From Kuschelorhynchus macadamiae (lineage: Eukaryota > Arthropoda > Insecta > Coleoptera > Curculionidae), in contig JAUTXW010001615.1 of the NCBI GenBank assembly GCA_030620095.1, forward strand, positions 3,184,001-3,248,000: a stretch of DNA of 64,000 nt. Direction: 5' to 3'. Shown one piece after another: positions 43,731 to 54,784 of this stretch. A model generated the notes under the pieces. That model searched no databases, was not told the DNA's origin, and saw only the letters and a program-made list of their open reading frames with translations. Made by a program: the position numbers and the translations under genes. Positions within the stretch are counted from its first letter, which is position 1. Every line of letters starts with the position of its first letter.

Positions 43731-44838
43731 ATTTTAAAAGTTGATATTGTTTTATTGCGTATTTTTTCTATAAAACTAATGTTTTTTCAATAACATTTCT
43801 GGACGATGTTGTGGATGCGCCCCATATTCTTATAATTCCACTGGAAACTCATCGCACTATCTAACGGAAAAGGCAGAACAAAGTCTGTCGAGCTAACTAG
43901 TTTTTATTTTCAATAGTGTGTTATTGTTGAACATTCAAAACAAATTCCAGTTTATTCTGTGAATTATCATTTATAGTCTTACGAGTTATATTTTTAAATT
44001 TTCTTAAATTCTTTTAAACATAATTGTAGATCTTAATTATTTTTTCATAAAGCCAAGTGCCACGTCTATATTATATCATCAAATAACAAATATCTAGAAA
44101 ACGGATAACTTTAAAGTCTTTCTATTTTTCTTTTCCTTTTAAGCCCCGAATCGTTCTTAATATCAACTGTCCTATAAGTCAGCTAGATTGTAATATTTTC
44201 ATGTAAAAAATTCGCTATTGCTCTATCTTCCATTACTTTTGGCCCAAATCATGTAGGTAGATCAGGTAGAGAGATGTTTGGTAATAACCTAATATATTAA
44301 ATGCCGGTAGTCAAAAAACGTATATGGAATAATATTTTTTTTGTTTTTATTATAAGAATTACCTATTTAGCATCATGAGCATCTAAAAATGAAAATCGGA
44401 GAATATAATTGAAACTAATGTTTAACAGGCATCAGGTTTGGAAAATTCCTGACTAAATATTATAATAATAGAAGCCAATGAAAGACATTTTATATCTAAT
44501 ATTCTTTACCAATGGAAAAATTTGCAAATAACTTAATATTAATTATTACGTTTAATTAATACAAAATTGAACAAACAAACATAAAACATCTTAATAACAG
44601 ACTGGAAAATTTTGTATTGGATAAATAAATTTTAAACATATTTTTAGGGTATTGACCTATTTTTTCGAAATACAGACTTGGATTTTGACAAAAAGGACTA
44701 ATTTGCCTGTGCCTGTGAAACTAGAAACTTACTTGGTAAACATGAATAAAATTACTTAATAATATGAGTGGGGGTAATTTAATTTTACAGCGTTAGAATA
44801 AGCCGAGTAACAGGTAAATATAAATGTGTAACTACAAC

Positions 44839-45100
44839 TTTATTTTTAGGTTATAGTTTCAGAATTCCTTCTAGATAGTGCCGTTCCGATCCGCCTATTA
44901 ACATAATGACTTCTGAGGAGCTCTCAAACCCAATACTACGATGTAAACTTGAAGAGAAGGATTACATCAGATAAACTTGTAAAGTGTATCTTTTTAATCG
45001 CGTTTTACGTCATTTTGTGGGGCAAGTCACAAATTTGCTAAAAGAAAATTCCTCACACAGATAACCTGGTAAAAGAGATGACATAAAAAGGCCTGCTGGA
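44839..45100. repeat. 260-bp segment, first copy
   Basis: Begins CTTTATTTTTAGGTTATAG and ends near GACATAAAAAGGCCTG. It recurs at 46978-47240 with few differences. Here it abruptly replaces the array unit at the point after TAAATGTGT, so roughly 780 bases of unit sequence are missing. Confidence 0.8.
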
Positions 45101-45289
45101 ACTTTAGTTTTGTCCATATATGATTTTATTTTAATTGGACTTAGTTCATAGTTTATAAACTACAAAAATCGTGGAAGAAGCTTTCATCGCTCACTGGGTA
45201 TATAGATTAGAAACAGCAGATACAGGACAGTAATATGAAAATAACATGATACCTTACATTATTTGATCATGGCGGTAAGAACTTCTCTT

Positions 45290-45720
45290 TTAGGTAAATA
45301 AAATCGGCGGAGACTATAAAATGATTCCCCAAGAAACATGATAAAATCCTAATTTTTATCAATATCTTAGAAATGAAAAATTTTACTTCAAATCAATATT
45401 TACCTAAACAATCTTCTTCTAGATATTTATCATAAAACAACTCATAAGTATTTAATCTAACGTTATGAGTTTTACACAAACACCACCTTATTCCTTTATT
45501 TCCTTGAATTCTATGAAATCTATAGGTTTTAAGTATTCTTATAAGACATTTAGGTTTTATCTTGTATTTATAAGTATACTAGAGAGAATTCAGAAAATAT
45601 TCTCGTAAGTATATCAGTTCAAGTTTTAGAATTGTAAACAAACTTCATAAGTTTATTATCAATTATGGGTTTTTAGATTTTTTGATACAAATACATTTTA
45701 AGAAATGATTACCTGTTAAA
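45290..45720. repeat. Dispersed repeat, inverted relative to 52500-52990
   Basis: Shares long imperfect similarity in reverse orientation with 52500-52990 (for example GAAACATGATAAAATC and TTTTACTTCAAATCAATATT). Possibly arms of one large fold-back element now split by the array end and by a D,D41D insertion, or two separate copies. Confidence 0.6.
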
Positions 45721-47240
45721 AAGAAAAATCGAAGAATATAATTGAAACTAATATTTCACAGGCATCAGGTATGGAGAATTCTTAATTAAATATTATATAA
45801 TAGAAGCCAATAAATAACATTTCTAACATTCTTTGACAATGCAGAAATTTGCTAATTCAAAACTTAATATTAATTATTACGTTTATTCAATATAACTGAG
45901 CAAACAAACATAAAACTTCTTAAAAATGCAAACCATAGTGCTTAGATATTATTTTCTGAGAAATAAATATCACAGACTGGAAAATTTTGTATTGGATAAA
46001 CAAATTTTAAACATAATTTTAGGGCATTGACATATTTTTTCGAAATACAGACGACTTGAATTTTGACAAGAGATTAATTTTGTATAATATTTATACCGCT
46101 GGTAACCTGTGCCTGTGAAACTAGAAATTTACTTGGTGAACATGAATAAAACTACTTGATAATATGTGTGGGGGTAATTTAATTTTACAGCATTTGAATA
46201 AGCCGAGTGACAGGTAAATATAAATTTGTGACTACAAAATTAAATCGGAGCTAGTAACAAGGTTACCTTGTTAGATGCCTTGGAGATGGGTGAACAAGTT
46301 GATGCTATTTATACCGATTCTTACAAGGCCTCTGACAGAGTATACCTTGAAATATTAACCTGACAGAATTTAGTCAATAACTGATTATATGACTGGCTTT
46401 AAAATACAATGACTACATAACATTGTGTATTAGCGTATTGCACAGTGATAATATTTATACAATATAGTAGGTTAAAAGTCACCTAAAACAGTCACTAATA
46501 ATATACAGAAAATTATTTAAAAATATGTATTAAAAAAATAAACAATAATAATGAATACAGATACAAGAAAATTAACTTTTAAGAATAAGCAAAATTAAGT
46601 ACAAATGTATAAGTAATTAAATGACTAGAATTATATTTTTCTCAAATTGACCTAAAAATAACAGTAAAACCACTTTCTGCGCTGCGTTTTTTTGGTAATA
46701 GAGCTCTCTACTCTATTAATTATTTTCTGGAGGTAGATAGGTTTTTTATTTTAAATTTTCTCCTAACATTCATGGCGTGAAAAAAAATATTATTGATTTT
46801 TTTTAAATGGCAACTTCAGCTCTGTTCCTTTCACTTGCATACTACAATCTGCGTTACAACTTTAAAGCTTTATAGGCAGTTGGAGATCCATGCAATGAAC
46901 CTTACATATCGTCTCACAAAAATCAAATTTGAACAAATTTCACTGTCTTGTTGCTTCAGGCTCCAATTTACATTGCCAACTTTATTTTTAGGTTATCGTT
47001 TCAGAATTCCTTCTAGATAGTGCCGTTCCGATCCGCCTATTAACATAATGACTTCTGAGGAGCTCTCAAACCCAATACTACAATGTAAACTTGAAGAGAA
47101 GGATTACATCAGATAAACTTGTAAAGTGTATCCTTTTAATCGCGCTTTACAGCATTTTGTGTTGGGCAAGTAACAAATTTGCTAAATGAAAATTCCTCAC
47201 ACAGATAAGCTGGTAAAAGAGATGACATAAAAAGGCCTGC
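45716..47240 (+). repeat. Divergent partial array unit plus second copy of 260-bp segment
   Basis: From 45716 the sequence follows the unit again (ATCGAAGAATATAATTGAAAC corresponds to 38730, 41530 and 44395), including the palm motif block near 46260-46362 and the start of the CMVLG region. It diverges more from copies 1-3 than they do from each other. At 46978 it runs into the 260-bp segment also seen at 44839. Confidence 0.75.
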
Positions 47241-47846
47241 GTTTTTTTTTTTATCAAAATGAATGTTTACTTAGGCTATGGTAAGTTAAAAAGTCATTTG
47301 CAAAACTTTTTTAACAATATTTTCATGTGCTTTCTTATTTTTATTTAAAATTCTTAGTTTAATTTAAAATGGACGCTTACAGAATCAAATGGCGATATTG
47401 TTATTAGTCTTAAAAAATTCTGTTATCATAAGACTGTAGTTCTTCATTGAGTATCTATGGAGAAAATTTCGTTTTGGTAGATGATAATATCATAATATTG
47501 AGTATTGAGAGAATGGATTAGACAATGAAGTACGATTTAAATATAAATGAGAACGTTTTCTATCTAAAATTGTTAGTTACACCAAGTCACCTCAAATTTA
47601 ACAAGAACTAGCCCAAGGGTTAGACGAAGAGTGGCAAAGAGTACAGTAACAATGTAGTATTAAGTATGCCCAAGAGATGCCCAGAGGTTTGCAATAGTAA
47701 AGGAGGACCCAGTAAATATTAAAATTTTATTTGTGTTTTTGTAATTATCTTAGTAAAGTGAGAAGATTTATAAACATTAAAATAGTAAAAGTTTTACTTT
47801 TAAATAGAATAAACTGGATCGGTGTGTATTATTTAAAGTGTTTATG
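47241..47846. other. Intergenic, nothing recognised
   Basis: AT-rich, no motif seen. Confidence 0.35.
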
Positions 47847-49908
47847 TACAGGGTTTACGGTTATATTTTGAACGGGGTCTACACGCTTTATTCTTAGAGG
47901 TAGAAAAAATGTTAATGTCAATTGCAAATTAAAAAATTGAGCATTGACTTTGTTATTTTAAATGAGACACCCTGTATATTTTTAATTCGTTGGACAGAAA
48001 TTTTTTTTCTGATTTCAAAAATATAAACTCAGACTAACGATCATCGCATAAATTTAATTTAAAACCTGGAAAAATCAAGTGCTCTGGCTCATAGTAAATT
48101 TAGCATAGGCTGCTATGATTTCAATTGTTTTTATTTTAACATGGCCATTTTATCACTGGTTTTGGCAGTTTTGGGCACCTGATTTACTTAATTTCTTAAT
48201 TATGGGGTATTTTGACGAAGAAAAAGCAAATATTTTGAAAATACACTTTCGGGTAAATAATTACCGTGAAACACGAAACCAATAGAATGGCTTATCCTAA
48301 TTTAGTTGCTCCATCAACATCTGCAATCTATTATATTGTGAAAAATTTTGAAAACAGAAAGACTGTGACAAGAAAGAAGCGAAGTCACTAGAAATGAAGA
48401 AAGAAATATGAAAATATTGTTATATTTTGAAGGTAATTTTTAATTATTATTAATTTTAAAGTAAGTTTATTTTATAGAGGATCCAGAACGATCAATCCCA
48501 GACGCTGTATTAAATTTGAATTAGAAAATATAGAAACTTTACGAAACTGTAAAACATTACAAGTATAAGATTATAAGTTTAGACCGGTTCAGGACTTCAG
48601 AACAGACTTAAACAAAATACAGAGGGTTGCATTTTGCCGGGAAATGTTGGCAAGGATGCAGTGACATGAAAATTTCTCCAAGAAAATTCTTTTTACAGAT
48701 GATGCTATATTTTCTACGGTGCACGGTGGGTCGAATCTATAATACGTATGTGACATTCGCTCCCAAATCAACTTAAGAAATATAATAAAATAAATATAGA
48801 TTTTTGTGAAGAAATATCTGCTGATTTTGGAAATGTTTTCGATTTTTCTAAGGTTGGCCTAGTTTTTTGTTTAGAGAGGTTTAAAATTGAGATTTGAAAA
48901 AGTGAGCAAAATTTGAAGAGAAACATCAAAAAGTTTGACATTTTTTTTTGTAAATCAAATTAATAAAAAGTATTAATACATTTTATATTTTCAATATCCG
49001 TCAACTTTAGACTTTTTTCTCTAACAAATAGAAATATTTAGATTTCAGATTACAGATATTTTAGTTTAATAAAGATAAAGTATTGTTTTTTTGTATAGGT
49101 TTAGATATATTAGAGCAGAAAAATAAAAGCTTAAAATTACTTGAGTATCCGTATAATATTTTCAAGTAGGTAAATGTCTCTAAATTACAAAATCAGAATA
49201 AAAATAGCCCCAATTTGCCCGAACCTAAAAAAAAATAGTTTTTTAAACATTTCTGTGCATCACGATTATTATAACATGGCATTTTTTAGCGGTTTTAGTG
49301 CCGGGAAATGTACATACCAAATAATTTTTTCTTCTTTATTACTACTTAGTACTTTAGCTGGTAAAATAGTAGTTTATACAAATAGCTAAAAGGGTTCTTT
49401 TTATAAGAGCGAGTACCAATGAACGTGAGTAAAAAGCTCCAGTTTAGCTTCGAGTTGTATATTATATTTTATTTTACTTATAAGCTAGTAAAAGTTAAAA
49501 AAAAATATCAAAAAAATGGCCATATAAAAGTAAATTCCAAACGCATTTTATCAAGAACGGCTGTGCATGTCAGATAACCAAAAAAAAAATCGTTCGTGCA
49601 GTTAAGTGTTTGGTAGTTTTGTGAACAGTTCCTTCAACATTTTGTAAGCAGATTTGAACAAATTTGCTAGATATAGATAACATAGCAAAAAAGTTAATTT
49701 ATGTAGAGCCCTCCAAGTGCAAAAGGTATTGTTGGCTAATCTGAAAATAAAAAAGGCGATAAAAATTTTGAAAAGATAAAAAGTTTCCCTGTACAACTAA
49801 GCCTAAAATGGAAAAAAGCAAACAGAACAAAAAGTCGATTTTTAAATAGGTAGAAAATTTGGCTGCCAAGGAGTTTTTTAAATGAGACGCAGGGAAGTAC
49901 AAATAATA

Positions 49909-50532
49909 AGGTGATTCAAGGTGAGTCACATTCAAAAGAGTTCAACTCTTTTAGCGACAGATAAAAATGGCGACGAACGGAATACTTAAGGAAAATTCCT
50001 AGAGATCATCTCGATTTTGTTTCTAAAAAACATTGCAATAAAGACATTCAGTTTACTGATAACTTTTTGGAGAATTTTCCGATACATGTGAGGGAAGTAA
50101 AAAGTTTTTGTGAAAATTTAAAGAATACTAGGGAAAAAGAAAATCTTTCGAAAGAGATTTGAAGGACAATTGAGCGAGGAAGTAAACCATAAATTAGTTA
50201 GGTCCTATCGCTTGAACCACACGAGAAAAACGTTGAAAATATCAAATAATGAAGATGTTTTTAATCATTTGCTTCTTGCTTCGGATCCAATAGTTACTAA
50301 ATATCGATCTAAAATATCTTCTACTGCAGGTGATTTACCACTAGATGTTTTAGACTTATTAAATTTATCAGATATTGATTAATTTAGTTTAAGTGTTTTA
50401 GGCCAAGCAATTCATTATTACAGGTGTTATTATAGAATAATATGAAACTAAATAAATGCACAGTTCTACCTTTGTTACTAATCAGGTTTATCATTAAACC
50501 TATCAAAAATTTGGTACTTTTTGAATCACCTG
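49909..50532 (+). mobile_element. 624-bp element with AGGTGATTCAA ends and captured-looking coding sequence
   Basis: AGGTGATTCAA at 49909 and its inverse TTGAATCACCT at 50521 bound the segment. Inside, two frames joined by one frameshift give about 130 codons ending at 50382: FVSKKHCNKDIQFTDNFLEN, FPIHVREVKSFCENLKN, SEEVNHKLVRSYRLNHTRKT and SSTAGDLPLDVLDLLNLSDI. I do not recognise the protein. The composition is polar and less AT-biased than chance frames here, so it may be the 3' end of a captured gene or of an unknown element protein. Confidence 0.5.
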
Positions 50533-51044
50533 TGTGTAAAGATATTTTTCGGGTATATATTTATCACCTCGTTTTAAGCTAGAAACGTTTTAACGAACAA
50601 ACTACGAATTTCCCACGTTATATTTGAATTTTAAATAACTCCATTTACTATCTCTATTTCAATAGGTGAACACCCCGTATATTCAAAAAAAAATTTATCT
50701 TTGCTATACATTAATCCTTGACTATCACTTTATCATCCTACCAATTGCACAGTTCTACCTTTGTTACTAACCAATCCTTAAAATTATTAAAAATTTGATA
50801 CTTATTGAATACCCTCTGTATGTATATTTTTCAGATCTTTATTTATTTTCGTCCGCTTTTAAGCTAAAAACGTTTTAGTGAACAAACTATTAATTTTCCA
50901 AGTTATATTTGAATTCTAAATATTCGCTATATTTACTATCCGTTGAATTTCAATAGATGTTCACCCTGTATATTTTAAAAAATTAATTTTTTTGGTTCAC
51001 ATTATTCCTTGACGATCACTTTCCCACCCTACCAAATTTCTTCA
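50456..51044. repeat. Direct tandem duplication, unit about 289 bp
   Basis: 50456-50743 and 50744-51044 align from GCACAGTTCTACCTTTGTTA to CACTTTNCCACCCTACCAA-type ends, with moderate divergence. Both copies contain a GTTCACCC(C/T)GTATATT word. The right end of the 624-bp element lies in the first copy. It is part of the insertion that splits the transposase gene. Confidence 0.75.
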
Positions 51045-51936
51045 ACTTCGGGTAACTGGGACTCAAGATATTAGAATATGTCATAAAAAATCCCCATTTC
51101 GTTCCATAGTGCGGCGAGGATGTTCAATAGGAGAAATAAACACTTTTGGGCAACTACCAATCCTCAGAAGAAACACATTATTAAACACAAATTCAGGGCC
51201 GAAAGTTTGGTTTGGTTTGGTGTGGCATTATAGAAAACAAAATTTTGGGACCTATAGTCATACATGGTTCTTTAAATGGCCAAAAATATTTAAATTTATT
51301 ACGAAATGAGATAGAACAAGCTCTGGAACAGTTACCTCTCCAGCTTTATAATAATGTTATTTTTCATCAGGATGGGGCCTCTTGTCATAATATTGTTGAC
51401 ATATTATTAAGAACATCTTAATAATAAATATGATTTATGGATAGGAAGACACGGTGTCATAACTTGGTCTGCGAATAGCACAGACCTTTCGTCTCTGGAT
51501 TTCTCTCCTTGGGGATACCTTAAAAATAAATTTGGGAATTGACTTTAAAATTGAACGGCGAAATAAATAGTTTAAACGAAAATAATCCAGAGTTTACATT
51601 TCGAGCCATAACTGGTAGGTTTAGAGACAACTTAAAAAAATGTCTTAGAAATAAACAGGGTTGAATAGACTAAATAAAATCTATTCCGTAAATAATATTG
51701 TTTTTGTTTATTCGTTGTTACTTCATATTTAATATCTTTGATTCAAAATATTTAAATAAAAAAAAATGTAGCTTTATTTTCTTTCGGGTATCAATATTAA
51801 AACATTTATTATTATTGTTTCATACCAATGACTCAATAAACTCAATTTAAATAATTTAATAATAAAATAAACAGTAAACATATCTTAAATTATAAACATT
51901 TAGAAGTGATTTTTAAAGATTTTATTACTGTTATTT

Positions 51937-51968
<32 letters not shown>

Positions 51969-52308
51969 TGTCTATGTAGTAAAATAATTTCTTTTTTTTT
52001 TGTCAGAGTACCCTATAATTAAGAAATTAAGTAAATCATTTGTCCAAAACCAGTGACAAAATGACCATGTTAAAATAAAAACAAGCCGCCTATATTAAAT
52101 TTACTATGAGCCGGAGCACTTGATTTTTCCAGGTTTTAGACCAAATTTATGCGATAACCGTTAGTCTGAACATAGGCAATTGTCATTTATTAATTATTTT
52201 AGCAAATTCTGGCGGTTCTAGAAGCCAACAACTTTCGAATTGTATATTTTATTCTATCTCTAAAAATAAAGCCTGTAGGCCCCGTTCAAAATATAACCGA
52301 AAACCCTG

Positions 52309-53541
52309 TACGTACCATTTACTTTTCTTTTGAAAAATAGAAAATTCATTTTACAGGCGTGCCTACAACCTACTTTACGTCATAGAACCCTGAACTTATT
52401 TAAATACACGGTTAAAAAGTTTTGTGAATAAGATTCTCAATGTTTATCCAGGCAAATTTATTATTAATAAAATATTTATGAAATGTATTTAAAAGGTGTT
52501 CACTTGCCAAAAAGAATATTTATTTAGACGTCTAAAACCCCATAGCAACAATAAATTTATGAAGTTGGTTTACAAGATGATTATTTCTTAAGATGTAATT
52601 TTATCAAGAAAACTTAAAACCAGTAATTAATAATAAACTTACGAAGTTCGTTCACAAGATTTGATTTACTTATGAGAAAATGAATTTAGAAAACCTAAAT
52701 GCCTTGGTATAAGAGTTCTTAAAACTTATTAGATTTAATAGAATTTTCTAGAAAAGAATTTAAGGTGGCGTTTATGTCGAACCTCATAGAGTTAGATTGA
52801 GAATAAAAACACTATGAGTTAAGTAGTTTTATGAAAACGCAATTTTTTAAGTAAATATTGATTTGAAGTAAAATTTTTCTTTTCTATAATATTTATAAAA
52901 TATAGGATTTTATCAACGCCGTCATAAAACTACTTTTAAGCAAGTCTAAACCTAAATTGATTTTATCATGTTTCTTGGGTAGTTATTTTATGGGTCTCTA
53001 TGAAATTACAAACAGGATATCCAAATTTCTTAAGTGTGATTTTATATATAAATAATTTTGCTGTTACGCCACTGGCCTGTTAAAATAAGGAACATTCTGC
53101 AAAAAAAAAATTGTTATTTTATTATCAAATGAGGGCTAGATACTCAATTAGATATATGACATAAATTTATTTCTGAAAAAACCTTAAGAATTTAACAATT
53201 AATAAATAAAGAATCGATGAAGGAGAAATATATTAATATATTTCAGAACTGCAATCAAGCGCTTCTCTTATTTTGAAAAATACCATCTTATTCAGATGTA
53301 TTTAGGAAAATTAATAAGAATTGTACACTTTACATCCAAACATCTTGAATGGTTAGGATATTCTTGTGGTATGTCTGCCTGACCTAATATAGGTGGATAG
53401 TCTTCACTAAATATAAATGCTTTAAAGTATTCTATAATAGATAAGCACCAGACTTAGTATGCTAAGTGAGATCAGGAACAGAGCCTAGATCAAGCTTTAA
53501 CTCGAAAGGAATATTAAAAATTATACAATAATAAAAAAAAA
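52309..53541. other. Spacer with inverted dispersed repeat (52500-52990)
   Basis: 52500-52990 is the inverted counterpart of 45290-45720. The remainder to 53541 is the probable 3' UTR and downstream flank of the - strand exon; a possible AATAAA on the - strand lies near 53170. Confidence 0.45.
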
Positions 53542-53719
53542 TTAAGTAACGCGTCTTAGAGATATTTCCTCTGGTCTTAACCTGCCATTAACTGCGTTTG
53601 TTCTGTCCGATAGTGAAGTGTCAGCCGTCGAATAATTCGTAGATGAGTAATGACTGGTACGAGTGTTGGTGCTTGTCACAGTGTGAGCCAGATGAGGTTT
53701 GCCCATGAAGTTGTAGTAC
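53542..53719 (-). CDS. 3'-terminal coding exon of an unidentified gene
   Basis: On the - strand an acceptor TTTTTTTAATTGCAG (ending at 53720) is followed by an open frame in phase 2 that encodes 58 residues and stops with TAA at 53542-53544. It begins YYNFMGKPHLAHTVTSTNTR and ends NGRLRPEEISLRRVT. The exon is much GC-richer than its surroundings, starts exactly at the acceptor, and is rich in Ser, Thr and Tyr like a cytoplasmic or disordered tail. I do not recognise the family. Upstream exons would lie to the right; none could be identified in the window. Confidence 0.65.
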
Positions 53720-54012
53720 CTGCAATTAAAAAAATATAATCGAGATTAGGAAACAGTTTCACAAACTCCTCGTATGATTTAATATTATTTTTTCTGCTAT
53801 AGTTAAAGCCATAGGTTTCCCCCTTTCAAGCACGATTTAAGCATGCTTTCTTTTATTGTTACGATTGTTGATGAATATTATAGTTGTAGAAATTAAACAT
53901 TTCTATATGTAGCTGTTTATAATTAAATTATTTTCAAAGACCGAGATATTAACTAAGTCCCAAACCGGAGACAAAAAAACTTCTCTTGCCAAATATATTG
54001 TTGCACGATTTT
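53720..54012. other. Probable intron of the unidentified - strand gene
   Basis: AT-rich, no motif other than the acceptor and its pyrimidine tract at the left edge. Confidence 0.4.
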
Positions 54013-54540
54013 TTTCTAAATAACATAACATAATAGAGATAACCCCAAATTTGAGGGGAAAAATGGATAGTTTTATAAAGGGTGAAATGTCAAATTATTT
54101 TGGTATGGCGAGGGACATTTTGATATAGAAAAATGAGGGCGTCTTAAAGAGTTGATCGAGTACAAAGGTGGTCAGATAAAAAAATACGAGAAGGAAGTTT
54201 TCGTATCGGTAAATTTGGCAACGTTGCTTCGCACATCCAACCATTCCATAAGAGATATTATAATTCTGATACCTCATCCTCGAGTTGTGTTTATGTCATT
54301 ATAACCTTCTAAAAAAAAGAACTCGAGGATGAAAAATAAAAATTTTGTTAACGGCATCTTTACTTTTACGAAAAGTAGAACAGAAGTACCCAAAATGTGA
54401 CACTCTGTACTCGATCGACTCTTTGAGGCGCCTTTATTTTTCGATATCAAAATGTCACTTGCCGTACTTTTATAAAAAAAAAATATCCCTCTTTTCTCTT
54501 AGAACATTTGGGGCTACCTCTATAAGTTTATGTTAATTAA
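54013..54540. mobile_element. Fold-back element, single large imperfect palindrome
   Basis: The left half (54013-54295) and right half (54300-54540) are imperfect reverse complements around CATCCTCGAGTT / AACTCGAGGATG near 54275-54330. Outer words AGATAACCCCAAAT and ATTTGGGGCTACCTCT pair, as do GACATTTTGATAT and ATATCAAAATGTC. No coding capacity; probably a palindromic MITE. Confidence 0.75.
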
Positions 54541-54784
54541 AGTGATTTATTTTTTGATACAGTTTAATCTCAAGAACGATGATCTCTAAAATTATTTTGA
54601 AGGATTCATTGGTAGGTACAGGTAGACTTTCAAAATTGCCCTGTTGCTGATCTAACAGACTTCTGAATTTAATATGTAAAAGTGTATATTTGGCAAATCT
54701 GAGCAACAAAGCTTGGCTGACGTCCTTTGATAAGCTGAAAATGTTTAAGTTTTTATCTGTGCTTTGAGAATTATAGGTTTGCCC

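Larger units (their letters stand above)
35440..44838 (+). repeat. Tandem array, unit about 2.85 kb, three full copies plus a partial
   Basis: The landmark CATAAAGCCAA occurs at 35515, 38356, 41185 and 44046, giving periods of 2841, 2829 and 2861 bases; a second landmark (TAATAAGTGGTGGAG-like words aside, the TTTGAATAAGCCGAGT site near 36230, 39090, 41940 and 44790) agrees. Copies differ mainly by small indels and scattered substitutions. Each unit contains remains of one jockey-type LINE: a palm motif VDAIYTDCYKASDRVNREIL, then LKTKCMVLGNNLNINNLY and FKYLSIIIDDRLNFN, then NCEEHNYQTRQNKDLHLNYV, all with stops. At the left border the segment CCCTGAATCGTTCT is itself repeated at 35447, 35715 and 35868. 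Confidence 0.85.
48202..51665 (+). pseudogene. D,D41D transposase remnant, interrupted
   Basis: ATG 48202: GYFDEEKANILKIHFRVNNY and YPNLVAPSTSAIYYIVKNF, then DPERSIPDAVLNLN, and KILFTDDAIFSTVHGG (Asp 1) at about 48685-48727. After the insertion coding resumes at 51122 with FNRRNKHFWATTNPQKKHII, NNVIFHQDGASCHNIVDILL (Asp 2) and WSANSTDLSSLDFSPWGYLK (Asp 3). Spacing is about 41-43, depending on a small frameshift near 51420. Many stops. Confidence 0.75.
47849..52308 (+). mobile_element. Mariner-like D,D41D element, old, split by insertions
   Basis: Ends CAGGGTTTACGGTTATATTT (left) and CAGGGTTTTCGGTTATATTT (right, reversed) with TA at 47847-47848 and 52309-52310. Inverted repeats continue in blocks for about 350-400 bp on each side. 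The 4460-bp span is inflated by about 2.4 kb inserted into the transposase gene (about 48728-51121). Confidence 0.8.
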
